Shown here in pieces: positions 1 through 13,500 of a stretch of DNA of 64,000 nt (position 1 is its first letter; every line of letters starts with the position of its first letter). The notes beneath the pieces were generated by a model. That model was given only the letters and a program-made list of their open reading frames with translations. It searched no databases and had not been told where the DNA came from. This stretch comes from Bugula neritina (Eukaryota; Bryozoa; Gymnolaemata; Cheilostomatida; Bugulidae): the NCBI GenBank assembly GCA_964035545.1, contig OZ037772.1, forward strand, positions 6,073,389 through 6,137,388, given 5' to 3'. The position numbers and the translations under genes are program-made.

Positions 1-330
1 AATAATATAATACAATACCATATAACATAATAATATAGTATAATTTACTATAATATACACTAATATAATAAAATATATAGTATAGTATAATATGATATAA
101 TATAATATAGTAAAATATAATATAATATAATGCAATACAATGTAATATATTATTATAACATGTAATATAATGTAATATAATATAATATAATAAAATATAC
201 TATAATGACATAATACTATTTTATAAAGTGTCAAATAATATAATATAACATAATATAAAATAAAATAATAGCGTAAAGTATAATGCAATATATTGTATTA
301 CAATGCAATGTAATAACATATGTGGTTTAC
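1..330. repeat. AT-rich imperfect satellite (TATAA/ATAAT units)
   Basis: The window opens with about 330 bases of nearly pure A and T, in which units such as TATAA and ATAAT recur imperfectly with occasional C or G. The same kind of sequence recurs at 6140-6370. No coding signal is seen. Bases 331-918 are ordinary AT-rich sequence in which I see no gene. Confidence 0.8.
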
Positions 331-914
331 GGGCAACTAATGTATAAAGTTAACAGTGAATCAAACACAATGATGCTATAGCAATATATAAATATGCTTT
401 GAAACTAGACTGAATATTGCTTCCTTCCGGACTGTTCTCTTATCTACTATCGTACTAACGCAGGAACTCTAACGCTTCAATATTATCTAACTCTACGTGA
501 TTAGTTATAGCCATACTATATTATACTTATTCCACTGTCTGTATTCTGTAGCTCCTATAGTTTATGATTCATATACATTCTCACTGCTTTATCATTAATT
601 ATTGTGACTATACGCGGCTGAGTTAGTGTGGGAGACTCGTTATAGTAGCTGACCTTGACTCGATCACTACGTTCCTAAGCTTATGCAATGGATTTTTCAT
701 TTGATGTTAGGAAACAGTTGCATCAATGAAACTATAACCATACGTTCATGCAAACAGCAACAATAAATTGAGAGCATCAATTCTTCCCATAATGCAAAGT
801 AATGGAAACAGAGTTAATTATTCACCAATTCAGACTGCTATATTTTTTGGTGTATTTTGATATCCATAAGCAATCTTTTCTATTAAAGTAATATAAAAAC
901 CATTTTAAATTTTC

Positions 915-1038
<124 letters not shown>

Positions 1039-1147
1039 CATTATTATACACTGGTTTTCTACTATTTGATGCAGCTGACTAACTTTATTCTATTTTGCAA
1101 TGCTTAACCTGCTTTTATTTTTTGGCTCTTTGAAGAAAGAAGATAAA

Positions 1148-4100
1148 ATGATTATTCCGCTGGCAAGCCTCATTTTCATAGCCACTAGTCTGAGCTACGC
1201 CACAGCAGGTCGGACTCAAAGATATAGAAACTTGAGGTATCACACACAGATCACTGCTACACCTCACGAACTCAAGTGGGACTTTTCAGAAAAGTGAGTC
1301 ATTTAATCAGATTGGATGAAAATTTAGGTTGCTTGATATGATTGGATAAAAGCTTTAGTCGTCGAAAAAATTGGCCATCAGTAATACTAGCTGGTTTAAC
1401 AACTGCATGAGTAAAAGATATTTCTTCATTTTATCTCAAAGCGGTTTGTAAATGCAACATACTTTTTGAAAAGTGGTGGAAAATATTTTCTGTGTTTTAT
1501 TAAACTAGAATGACATAATCTTTGTGTCGTTTATTACTCAGCATTCCCTTAAAAATTTAGAATTTCCTTAATTTGCCCATTTTTTGAATGAATTAATATA
1601 TTTAATTTGTTTCCAGAATGTTCTTCTTTGAGCTAACAGTAAGATCTAAAGACCCTGTTGTTGGAATGGGGTTTTCCGATCATGGGGAGACAAGTAACGC
1701 AGATTTCATGGTGACCTGGCTAGACGCAGCCGGCGAACGCCATGTGCAGGTAACTCTCACTTAGGACAGAATTACTTGCTTGATACTTTGTATACATGTG
1801 TAAATGAGATTGAGAATATTGTAGTTTTAGTACGTAATTGTGTATATAACATATGATTGAGTCTTGTAGAGTTGAATAGCAAGTGTAAATTTAATTATAA
1901 TTTATTGTTTTAGAGGAAATATTGCGCATTGACTTGCAATAAAATTATCTTTTTCAATGTGTTGCTTAAACAATTCATTTTTGGGGTAGTCAATATGGTT
2001 CCTTGCTTGTTTTAGCATTAAAATTGGAACTATTTTAGTCAAGCTATTAAATAGTGAGTTTTTTAATTTATTTTAATATTTTGAAGTGCTAAAATATTTA
2101 TTTTAAAAACTTGATTAAAAACTTAAACATGTCCTTATACAACTAGTAACAATTTTACGAAAAAAGGAACACCCGCATGACAATTTTTCTACTATTATTA
2201 TTTCATCAGCTAAACTAAAATCTAATAGTGACAATCTATTGGCTGTATTTATTTGTTGATATGTTGCTAGGACACGTGGACAGACAGCTATTCCATTATG
2301 CATGCAGACGTACACCAAAGTTACACTGTGGATGCAGTCAAGTCTTTAGATTATGATGAAGGAATGATCTTCAGATTTTCACGAGAACGAAAGAGTTGTG
2401 ACCTGCAAGATTATCATATAGACGTGCGTATAATATTATATTATATGATATATGATATAGATGTGCTTATAATATTATTATATTATAGATAGTGTATTGT
2501 ATATGTTACATAATATATATATGCATACAACATTATATTATATATTAAGTATTATATATTATTTATTACATATTATGGATGTGCATATAATATTATGTAT
2601 TATATATAGTATATATTTATATTATATATTGTATATGTGCATATACAGTGTTGTATACAACATAGTTATATATTTTAATATAGCATATACTATGTATTAT
2701 ATATCATTTTTTATATATTATAGATGTGTGTAAAATATTATAATATATATAGTACATATTTCTATTACACATTATATATTATATGTGCATACAAAATTGT
2801 ATTATACATTATGGATGTTCGTTTAGCATTGTAATATTATATATGATTTTAGTTTACTTTATTTCATTGAATTATATAATATTCTATGATAATATACGTC
2901 AAGTATATTAAGTATAAATTAATTCCATCATAGTATTATACAGTATATATAATTATAACGTATCATTTACAGCCATAGGCACCATGATTAGACTCATATT
3001 TAGATATTCTCTCACTAATTTATATCTGCTATTATATATAATTGAACTTTTTAAAATATAAACACAAATATTGGGTTTCAATAATTATGTTATATTGTGT
3101 GGGTGGTGAAATTTTTATAAGTTATTTTAATAATTCTAATTAAATAAATAAAAGATAATTTTATTCTAATTTTCCAGAAGCCGCTGCATTGAAAAAATAA
3201 AAACTCTTTGAATAGACAATTACCAGCTAGAAAATTATGGTTGTATGACATCATACCTTTATTAGACTCGTATTATATAATTTTATTTGAATTGAGTAAA
3301 ATATTAGCTTTAGAATTATTATATGTTCATGCAACTAACAGCAATGTGCAAATTTAATTTCAAATAGAAGTTATTTATACTTTTGTTTTATTTTCTTTAG
3401 ACGGGTACGACGCACGTAATGATGTTCACCGCTCCTTACATCATGGCTGCTCCAGCGATGGTGAACACCTCAGAGTTCAACCTAACCATGACTCATGTCC
3501 AGATTCTAAAGAGTCAACAGCCACCTGGAAATATACCAGAAAATTCTGAAATATTAGATATTAAAAATGATCACGTGAGTTTATGAATACAGTCATATTA
3601 TAGTTGTATAAATAATTAGGAATTGATATTCGCGATGGAATGATTTAAATTTCCAAATCATATACAATTGTAGAATTGTTGCACTAAACTGCAAAAACCA
3701 GTTGTTTAAAAGACTGTTGATTTTGCACAATGTTAAAGTAATTAAATGTTTTAAATAATGTTAATAATATTTGCTAAAACTTACCTATCGTTTGAAAGAA
3801 TAGAAAAGCGTAGTTATATATTCATATATGGTAAATTTTTTCACTTTAAACATCAATCAAACTGTGTATGATTATACTTAATACTCTTTCTTTTGTTGTT
3901 AACCTTTGTTCCCCTTTTACAGCCAAATCCTGATCTTTATTTTGGTGTCCTACTAAAATTATAGTAGGCCCTATATCATACTATAATGACTAGTACAAAC
4001 ATATTTCATCATTATTTCCTTTGTTGCAACAACTGAAATATATACTATATTATACCCGATTATTACTATTTACATACTTTATCATCCGAATACAGGTTCA

Positions 4101-7100
4101 AATCCCGGCTATGGACACCACCTACTGGTGCAGCGTACATCAACTACCAGTCATGAGAGTCAAACGGCATATAATAAAGGTGAAGGTCACTAGAAACGTA
4201 TTGTATAATTACAGATCACTGTAACATATTATGGTATTGATATTCCATACTGTGTGTGGCGATTGTTAGATTATGTTGGCCAAATCGGACTTTGACTGTA
4301 ATTATTATTTAAAAATTTAAAGTTAGTTTCTAAAAAGTTAAAATGAAAAAAATAGAGATTTTAAAAATTTATAGTTGAAATTATTATTGATTTTGTTGCT
4401 TTTAAAGAACTTATTTCTGCAATTTTTATCTTTACACAAACTTTTCACTATATTTAATTATGAAAATATTTTCAAACTGTTATGAGTTATTAAAATTAAT
4501 CGATAGCAACTAAAGCAAAGTGAATGCCTTTGAAAAATTTATCAAAAATCCTTTACTGAAAATCTTGGAATTATCTTTAAGCAGCCCTAGCTTGAGGGTC
4601 TTTGAGTGCAGTAGTTTTGGGTCGCGAGTTTGTAGTTATAGGGCTTAAAAGTTCCCACCCAAACCTCCAAAACCACAAACTACTGCACTCACCTAACTCA
4701 GAGCTGCCGATAGAAAAACTCTTAGATCTGTATTTAACGCCACTTTTGTATTTGTTTAGTATGAAGGGATCATATCACCAGGTTCAGAGTCTATAGTTCA
4801 TCACATGACTATATTTAGCTGTGAGGTTTCCCCTAAAGTTCAAGTACCAATGTACAAGTAAGTAAAGAATATGTTTTCCTATAGAGCAGATAACTTCCAC
4901 TATTACCTGTAAAATTTTTAAAATTATTTAATTTCTGCTTTTAAATAATGTATTTGAATATAATACAAAACGATTTCATATCACAGCACTGCTGTTGAAA
5001 AAATTTTTGTCTCCACTGAGATTCGTTCCACAGACCTCTGGTTTTGAAACTGGTATGTTAACCATTACGCTACAGGCGCCACTGCATAAGTATGGTGATT
5101 CATATTTGTAGTGGTCCCTGTAATAGTAAACCACGCACCTTAAGTGGATGCAGCAAAGTTATTGGAGCTTGGGCTATGGGAGCCTCAGCATTTTCTTACC
5201 CAGAAGAGGCCGGAATACCAATCGGTATGTTATTGAAGTTGTGTGCACAATTTTTACAATACAAATAAAAATGTTTTTCTACTACTAAGAGCTTCCGTCT
5301 TTTAAAAGTGTGGTAATAAATGAAAAAAGAGAAAATAAATATATTTTTGTATACTGTATATTTATAATAAATATATCTGTATAGGAGACATGGTGAGCAG
5401 TAGATACGTGATGGTTGAAATTCACTATAATAACCCTAAACAGTTATCTGGACTTCTCGATTCGTCTGGGATGAGGTTGGTACAAGCATTTTTTTACTTT
5501 CTAGTATACTGAAACCCCTTTGTTAATATACACCTTCTCTTTTACAAACTTAAGTATTTTTATACCTAGTTTTTAAACATATTGAATAAAATTCACAGAG
5601 AAAGAGCATTTACTGTCTGTTGGGTGGAGCACAAAGGTTATAGTTTTAAAATTAATTGCACTTGCTGAATTCATTTTGATTCAATACCTTAAATGTACAC
5701 GTATAAGACCCATGCAGAACATTTCATTCCTGTCTCTTCTCCAAAAAGTTGCTGGATACTAGCAAGGCTTTTTTGTCAATGGACTATGTTTAAAAATATT
5801 TTTGAATAAGTCACAATCAAATCGACCTACAGCCGTTTGACTGAAATTTCGTCGCTCATTTTCAGATTGACCCTGACCTCTGACCTCCGTCAGTACGACG
5901 CTGCCATAATGGAGTTAGGGATTACCTATGATTCTAGAGACAGCATTCCTCCAAGACAGGACAAGTTCTACCTGGAGGGGGTGTGCAGTGAGAAGTGCTC
6001 TGATAGGGTGAGTTATTTTTGGTATAAGTATAACCAAGTGTGTCTAAGTACGTCACAGTAATCAAGTCATACTGTAATCAAGTAAACTTCCAAGACTAAC
6101 AGAGCACGAATAGTGGGACAAAAACAGCCTGAAAACTTTTACAAAATAATATATTATAATGTAATATAACATAATATAATATAATATAATACAATAAAAT
6201 ATATTATAATGTAATATAATATAACATAATATTATATAATATAATACAAAAAATAATATAATAACTTATAATGTAATATAATATAATATAATATAACATA
6301 ATATAATATAATATGATATAATATAACATAAAATCATATAACATAACATAAAATAATGTTATGTACTAAAATCATATTATGTCATATGACATATTATAAT
6401 TACTTCAGAAATTATGCTTTTTAAATCCTAATGATAAAGTTTAATTTCTCAATAATTTGGAAAATTTTTTTTAGTATCACAATGAAGAAATATTTGATAT
6501 TGAAAGAGGAGTCTGAATTATTTGCATAACTTATTTGAGTTCAACTTTTCAGACTATATGCACGCATAGCAAGTATATATATTGAATAGTTCTGTTGGTT
6601 TACAGGGTTTACCAGATGACGGAATTACCGTCTTCGCTTCTCAGCTTCACACACATCTAACAGGGAGAAGAGTCCGCACAATGCATATACGGGACGGGCT
6701 GCAGCTACCCGACTTGAACGGCGACAAACATTATACTCCGCACTTTCAAGAAATTCGTCTGCTCCAAAAACCGGTCAAAGTTTTGCCTGTAAGTTTTACA
6801 GATTTTGAAGTTGTCTTCTTGTTCATTCTCTGCCATGAAAACACAATTTGAAAGCTTTTTCAAGCTACAATAACCACTTAACATTTTTATGAAAACAATT
6901 TTTGTTGTTATTTCACTACAGTTCCGAAAAGTAATTGACACTCAAAAAGTAAAATACTATTATGTACTTAAATCATTTGGGGAAGCTCAAGTTTAGCATC
7001 TGATTCAAAGTAAACTAGCCATATGTTTTGGAATATAAATTTTCATTAGTTTATCGATTATATATTAATATGGAACTTATATAACGTAAACCCAAATATT

Positions 7101-9025
7101 ACAATATACTGTTATGCGTCGAGTTGAGTCAACTCAAGTGTTGTGAATAACAAAATCTAACAGAAATATTTAATATTTGATACTTAATATTAGAATAAAA
7201 GTTTTTGCCAAAGAAAACTATATTGTAATAGGCTTAGTGCCACACCACCACACCTGTAGACAGGAAAAAGATTTTGCTACATACCAAGTATAGCAATTAA
7301 ATTAAATAATATGTAATTAACTACGTATATATGCCTATTAATCAACTGAATATAGCTTGCTTTTTAAATATGTGTAGGGTGACTCATTGATAACTGAATG
7401 CGAGTATTCCACGTGGCATAGAGAGGACATAACTCTTGGAGGACATTCTATTAAAGAAGAAATGTGTGTTAATTATATTCACTATTACCCTAAAACAAAC
7501 CTAGAGGTAGGTTTATAAATGCAAAACTTAGATTTTGATTAAAGCCTCAATAAATTAATGTAGTACGCATGACTATGACACGCACGGACGCACACACGCA
7601 TGCATGTGACACGCGCATGCATGTGACACGCGCGCACACACGCACTCCTACACACATGCACTCCTACACACAAACGTACACGCACACGTACACACACACG
7701 CACTCCCACACACACACACGCATGCTTACACACACGTACACACACGCACACACGCATGCACACATGCATGCACATGCACGCACGCATGCACACATGCACG
7801 CACACGCACGCACGCACGCACACACGCACGCACACACACATATACACACATTGCATCATTCAACTAGTGTCTAACAGAGAAATGTTTACTCAACCATTAA
7901 TCTAAACTGTCGGTTTGAAACGACTCAGTTTGCAGTCAGTTACAAAGCTCTAAAGTGTACAGAATGTTATTACTTTCCATGTATCATTATAATTACCTCT
8001 TAACCAGGTTACTTTTTTTCTCAAAGGTGTGTAAAAGTGCCATATCAAACTCCGCCATTCAGAGATTCTTCACCATGATGGCGTACTATATGAAAGCTGA
8101 TACAAACGCATATCAATCAGTAAGTACAAGTACTAGGGGTTATATGATTATATTATGCCCAGTGAAACTACTCTCATATTATTACAGTTACTGTAGTATA
8201 CGTATAGTTCGACAGCTAGAATATATCTAGGACTATACAACGTAAAACTGCTATGATATGCTATCCTCACTATGCAAAACTATTATCATAATACCATAGC
8301 TACTGTGCAAACGACTACTATATTGTAGTTATTATGCAAAGTGAAACTATTATATTATAACTATTCTGCAAAGTGAGACTACTATACTATAGCCAATAAG
8401 CAAAGTGAAACTACTATAATATAGCCTTAATACATGAAGTGAAACTACTAATAGCCTTATGACTTTGTAGGTGAGTCAAAACTTTGAGAGTATGAAATGG
8501 AATTCAGTGAACTCAAGGCTATTGCAGTGGTTCTATGACACGATGCCTATTGATGCGGAGTGTAAGCATGCTGATGGAACATATCTTCAGGTACATAGGC
8601 TATGTTTACAAACTTTCTAGATATATTACTCATCTCCAGTTTCAAGTGTTTTATAAAACAACTGCTATACAAATATTATATTATAGCTGCTATACCAAGT
8701 GAAACTACTATATTATAGCTGCTATACCAAGTAAAACTACTATATTATAGCTGCTATAACACAAAACTACTATAAAATATATGTTATTATGAGAGAGAAT
8801 ATAACCATGGCATATAATGGGAACGTACATCTACAAATACATTGGGTTTATTTCATTATATTTATCTGGCAATAAATTATATATGTTTTAAACTGTGTAT
8901 GACAGGGTCAGTGGTCTCACATCTCTAAACCCAGAGTCTGGCTATCGGAAAGATACAACCCGATGGATGAACATCAGTGTGACGATAAGGAAATAGAAAA
9001 ATTCTTCAGAACGTCCAGACAATAA
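1148..9025 (+). CDS. DBH-like copper type II ascorbate-dependent monooxygenase (14 exons)
   Basis: Exons: 1148-1293, 1617-1749, 2271-2423, 3401-3574, 4096-4179, 4760-4857, 5112-5224, 5385-5475, 5866-6007, 6606-6788, 7378-7506, 8027-8119, 8471-8590, 8906-9025. All have GT-AG borders, and the phases join into 592 codons plus stop. The protein has a hydrophobic signal peptide (residues 1-21), a DOMON-type N-terminal region (about 35-165), then two copper monooxygenase domains. Copper ligands are all visible: HHM at 244-246, HY at 314, HTH at 393-395 and the Met of EEMC at 468. Their spacing (70, 79, 75 residues) is essentially that of human dopamine beta-hydroxylase as I know it. Family members hydroxylate a benzylic or phenylethylamine substrate in secretory vesicles, using ascorbate. 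Length matches DBH/MOXD1 (about 600). Whether this is DBH, tyramine beta-hydroxylase or MOXD1 cannot be decided by eye. The upstream in-frame TTG at 1100 was not used, because ATG 1148 opens the signal peptide. Confidence 0.93.
2424..2860. repeat. Imperfect AT-rich tandem repeat in intron 3 of the monooxygenase
   Basis: Units containing TATTATATTATATAT with TGGATGTGCATATAATA-like spacers recur through the first part of intron 3. Open frames read here are only by-products of the repeat. Confidence 0.6.
4603..4691. repeat. Short hairpin element with perfect 15-bp inverted ends
   Basis: TGAGTGCAGTAGTTT at 4603-4617 is exactly inverted at 4677-4691, with 59 bases between, just before exon 6 of the monooxygenase. 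Related but diverged sequence (CAGTAGTTAGGGG, AACTACAGCACTCAA, GCTGCTTATAGAA motifs) occurs at 58795-59060 and 59230-59360, suggesting a small MITE-like family. Confidence 0.6.
4985..5083 (-). repeat. tRNA-derived SINE fragment
   Basis: On the minus strand a tRNA-like head is readable, with an A-box-like TAGCGTAATGGTTAAC and a B-box-like GGAACGAATCT. It is followed by a body starting CAGTGGAGACAAAAA. The copy at 15368-15464 has the same order and a matching body, so this is a dispersed family rather than an isolated tRNA pseudogene. It lies in intron 6 of the monooxygenase. Confidence 0.6.
6140..6370. repeat. AT-rich imperfect satellite (ATAAT units) in intron 9
   Basis: TATAATATAA-type units closely resemble the window's first 330 bases. 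No coding signal is seen. Confidence 0.75.
7565..7850. repeat. Compound CA/CACG/CATG microsatellite in intron 11
   Basis: Alternating purine-pyrimidine sequence made of CACA, CACGCA and CATGCA units fills most of intron 11 of the monooxygenase. Open frames of 60-106 codons on both strands here are repeat artefacts. The composition is Z-DNA-prone. Confidence 0.9.
8240..8460. repeat. About 30-bp minisatellite in intron 12
   Basis: Units of the form GTGAAACTACTATATTATAG followed by a short variable spacer recur through intron 12 of the monooxygenase. The same unit continues in intron 13 (8655-8775), separated by exon 13. Confidence 0.7.
8655..8775. repeat. About 30-bp minisatellite in intron 13, same family as intron 12
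   Basis: Three or four near-identical units of CTACTATATTATAGCTGCTA with a short spacer. They match the intron 12 array on the other side of exon 13. Confidence 0.75.
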
Positions 9026-9834
9026 CTTCAATTTATTGCTTTATTTCATTTAAATTAATTTATTCAAATTGTTTTAGACTCATTATGTAATTCACAGTTA
9101 TTTATTTTATGCATCAGCTTGCCGAAATCTTCTATTGTAAAGCTATAAATAACAGAACTATATTCTTGCCAGCTAGATAATATCACACTATATGTTACAG
9201 ATATTGTTCTGTAATTATATGTCGTGAAATTTATTTTTCATTCTACGTATTGTCAACTTCGAAACCAGAGTATAAAAATACTACTTTCAAGTGTTGTGTA
9301 AATAGTGTAACAATGCTGTTATGTGTGACACATATAATAGATAATCTTGCTGTAATACCATTATATATATATATATATATCACTAAAATTTATCAATATT
9401 TAATTTATGACATAAAAACAGTTTGAAAATGAGTCCGGTTGCAATTAATTGCAAATATTTTAGACTTAAAAGAGAGTTACTGAGAGTTACTTCTCTGATA
9501 ATTGTTTTCAATGAGTTTGAAATTATCCTCTCTTATAGATTAGATTTTAAACTTTGGCGAGTTGCAATAAAGGTAACAACATATGTAGTAAATACTTGCA
9601 CAATCGAGATGTCAATTTAATCAGTTTCTAAAATTTTAGAAACAATTTAGTTGGTGCCTAAAAAGATTAATTGCTTAAAATAATTAGTCAATAAACTAAA
9701 CGCTTGAAAACTTGCTGAAAATTATTTATTAAAAGGATTGACTAAATTGCAGCAAAATAAAATATCCATAGTTTATTGCAACAGGCTTTAATTAATAATT
9801 ATTAGCAAACAAATACCAAAGTTGCTAAAATTGA

Positions 9835-9912
9835 TCCCAGAAGCAATTCTCTATGGCATATGTCTTAACAGCAGCTTCTTCTGGTGGGTATTCTGACTTC
9901 TATTTCGAGTCA

Positions 9913-9915
<3 letters not shown>
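9835..9915 (-). pseudogene. Decayed copy of the 3' end of the glycine N-methyltransferase last exon
   Basis: Read on the minus strand this matches the coding end of the methyltransferase gene 0.7 kb upstream (PPEEAA corresponds to PPEGAA, TYAIEN to TYVIEK), with an in-frame stop a few codons earlier. It is followed directly by an (AT)n run at 9917-10008. The rest of 9026-10510 shows no gene. Confidence 0.75.

Positions 9916-9916
<1 letters not shown>

Positions 9917-10008
<92 letters not shown>
9917..10008. repeat. (AT)n microsatellite
   Basis: A pure AT dinucleotide run between the two convergent genes, abutting a decayed methyltransferase exon copy. Confidence 0.95.
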
Positions 10009-10011
<3 letters not shown>

Positions 10012-10510
10012 AATTTCTATTGAATTAAAATTTACTATTGAATTAAAAATTTAATGAAAGCAAAAGTATGTTATAGGAGGATAATAATATGGCGAAATTT
10101 AGTGTAATGGAAATTATATGTATTTTAATAAAAGTTGTGTAGCCAATCCATTACATGTATATTGAGCCTTTATGAGTTATTTTATGTGTAATGCAAATTA
10201 GCACTGTGTTCAAAGCCTAGCATAAATTCATTATAGAGAATTATCAAGCTATAAAATATAAGTACAATTGTCATTCCTTCTTTCAACACCATTAAGTATA
10301 GCTGCACTGAACATTGCTAAAAGATATATGTAAAAAACAGCTCTTTATGACATATACTAAACTGAAATTGAAAATAACTGATACTTTGACTGCTGAAAGT
10401 CTAACTGTTTATTAAATTATTATGGTTTACATCAAAATAAAAAGTTACATCGCAGCACCTTTTAAAAAACTCAATTATTAGTTGGGCAATGCAATTTATA
10501 TTCAAATCAA

Positions 10511-10566
10511 GATTACTCTAGTAGTTTCTCTATGTCATATGTTATAATAGCAGCTCCCTCTGGTGG
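10511..10566 (-). pseudogene. 75-bp-offset tandem duplicate of the methyltransferase C-terminal coding sequence
   Basis: This stretch repeats the last coding segment of the neighbouring gene (10586-10641) at an offset of 75 bases with only a few differences. It lies just beyond the true stop codon, so it would be in the 3' UTR. A minus-strand AATAAA is present at 10408-10413. Confidence 0.8.
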
Positions 10567-10575
10567 TCATTTGTA

Positions 10576-13500
10576 TTACAGTTGAAGGCATTCTAGTGGT
10601 TTCTCTATGACGTATGTTATAATAGCAGCTCCCTCTGGTGGACACTCTGACTCATCTTTCAGGTCATGGAGAATCTGGATCTTGCAGTTCTCTCCAAATG
10701 TAGACTTAGCTAATGAAGTTATCTGCTCTCTGGTAAACACTCTGCTTGTAGTGTAGAGGTTGCTTCTGGAATAATAAAAGCACAATGCTAGATTTCTGAA
10801 CACTCTTCTAAAAAATGTAACTACTGTAAGATGATCTGATGTGTCCATAAGCTACTAATGAACACTAGCAGGTACTGAAGCTACCCGATATGATTGGTCA
10901 CGTGACGCTACTGACAAGTAATAGACAGACGAACACTAACACAAAACACTCTGCAGCTAGAGCTTAGTCTGATTGGTTAATATTACAATATCAACACGAG
11001 CTTTTAAAGGGCTAACCCAAAACCTTTAATCAGAGTAATTGTAAACTTTAACAATGCTATTAATATTTGATTTTGCTCTAGTAAACTTTCATACCAATCA
11101 TAAGAGTTTATAAATGTAATAAATTATGCAAGCCATGATTACATTAAAATGGTTGTTTATAATCACCTCATATTACAGACAAATTTATGAATTTTAGTGT
11201 ATATTGAAAGCTGATAATTCTTAAAACTTTATAGTATATGCGGTTGGTAGTTTTCATCTAATTTGCTGATTTGTCTACTCACCCATCTGGTCTCTCATAG
11301 GCCAAGAACACAGCTATGGGCTTTTGTTCTGGGGCAGGACCGTATATGGCAAACGGAGCTACTCCTGCAATGTGTCGATATTCAACCTACAACATTTAGC
11401 AACTGGTAAATAAAAAAGGCATCTCATCAGCCAAACTTATGCAAAAAATATGTTAGACTTTTCATACCGCAGTGAATGGATTGATGCCTCCATTTACAGG
11501 TTTTCCGGTTTTTGCCATGGCTTCAAAGTTACGATGATCCACCACTAGCACACCTCCTGGTCTAAGCAACTTTGCAAAACTTGAAAACAATTTCCCAAGT
11601 TCTTGGTCACTGGAAAAAAGTTTAGTTTACACATGATTAGTTTTAAGCAATGTTCTTTTTAAATGATAACTTATCTGGTACATGAACCTGACCGGTTGAA
11701 CAGAAGAGAATCAAGAGCCAAACACTTTATAAAAAAATTGTAAAAGTAAATTTGGTGAAATTTGTTTACACTGAATCAATTATAGTTGAACAAATATGGA
11801 CTTTACTAATTTTAATGGGATTATAGGCCTTTTAAGTCCTACTACTTAATACAGAGAGGCAAGAAATTGATCAAAGAGTTTAAAAGCAACTGACTATATT
11901 AAACTTTATAGTTCTGCAACTGATGACGCCAACCAGGAATCAGTTGCCTGATTAAAATTACAAACAAAAAGTTCTACTATAATCACTCGGTGCTCACCTC
12001 ATTAAGAACATTATGGCTTCCAGACAAACAATCGTATCATACTTCGCAGGGAGATTCTTGTTTGAATCAATCACTGCGTCAATCTCAATCATGTTTGCTT
12101 TGAATATACCTAAAAGTAAGTAAACTCTTTGTAGTTTATTAACTCATCTGAAGTAAGGTCATTAATAAGAAACTAGGTCATTTATCTAAAACTGGGTCAG
12201 TTATATGAGATATGGTCAGTTATATAAAGCTAGGTCAGTTATTTGAAACTAGGTGACACATATGAAACCAGGTGACATATAAAACTAGGTGACACATTTG
12301 AAACTAGCTGACACATATGAAACTAGGTAGGTGACACATATGAAATTAAGTGACCCATGAAACTAAGTGACACATGTGAAACTAAGTGACACATATCGAA
12401 CTGGGCGACACATATGAGACTGTGCGGGTATATATAATAAAGTTTATTCCACATGAATTTATAAAAGGTTTTGTTTATTCGGTTACCTAGTAGCTGAATG
12501 TTTGCTTAGATATTTAAAAGAATGAATTTCAACAAAACTGCCTACATTCTTAAGATTCCTTAGGAATTTAATACAGGAGCTTTCCTGAAAAAATATGTTC
12601 CATTGTCACAATAAGCCAAGAGCAATAAACAATTGAGTGTCATTTTTAACTCAATTTCATAATTTAGTTACTTCTTTCTAATTAAATTGATGGCCTGTTA
12701 ATCATTTCCTATAAACACCAGAAGTCAAAGGTAGAAAGTTGAGATCTTAAGATTTATTGCAGAAATCCCCTTTTTATAAAAGCTGGAAAACGTTGCGAAT
12801 ATTTATGCTTATTGAGCTCTGTTAAAAAAATAATTAGAATTTCATGAATAAACTGGAAACCTAATTCTTGAGTAGCTGGAGTTGCTTGCTCATAATAAGA
12901 ATTGCAAACGTATTTAAAATGGCAACCTATAAACTGCCATCTTATACTATGCTCTAGGTTAAGAGGTCAACAAACAATTTCAATTGATTTTTACTTACTC
13001 CAATTTTCAAACTCTTTGTACCCATTGTTGATAAAGTCCTGCTTACAGGTTTTCATTTCCTTAACCATTCCATCACTCAAATCACAGCTGAAGACCTTGA
13101 ACCCCCCATGAACAAGGTATATAGAGTCATTTCTGTGTTGTAAAATATAGCATTTGTCAGAACTTGTTACTATACATGTCAATTAAGTGCATATGTTGAT
13201 ACATGTCAGTATATATGAGTATATGTTGGGTACATGCCGCAGTACTATATAATTAGATCATGTCAGTGCACTTTAGAACACTCCAGGACATGTCACTACA
13301 TGTCGAGTACATGCAGGCAGTGCATGCCAAGTACATGTCAGTGCAAGCCAAGTACATGCCAGTACATGCCAAGTACATGTCAGTGCAAGCCAAGTACATG
13401 CCAAGTACATTCCAATTACTTGCCAAGTACATGCCAGTACATACCAAGTACATGCCAGTAAATGCAGGTGATATAAGTATGTCCAATCATACTAATTAAC

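Noticed and set aside
3921-3965. Possible additional monooxygenase exon after a good acceptor (TTTTACAG)
   Set aside because: It stops after 13 codons, and the DBH family alignment joins exons 4 and 5 without it.
10766-10848. N-terminal part of the 90-codon frame ending at 10576
   Set aside because: It is intron sequence read through. The exon starts at 10765, after a good acceptor and with matching phase.
11430-11450. Another CTGATGAG hammerhead core on the minus strand in a methyltransferase intron
   Set aside because: No GAAA with stems at suitable distance was found.
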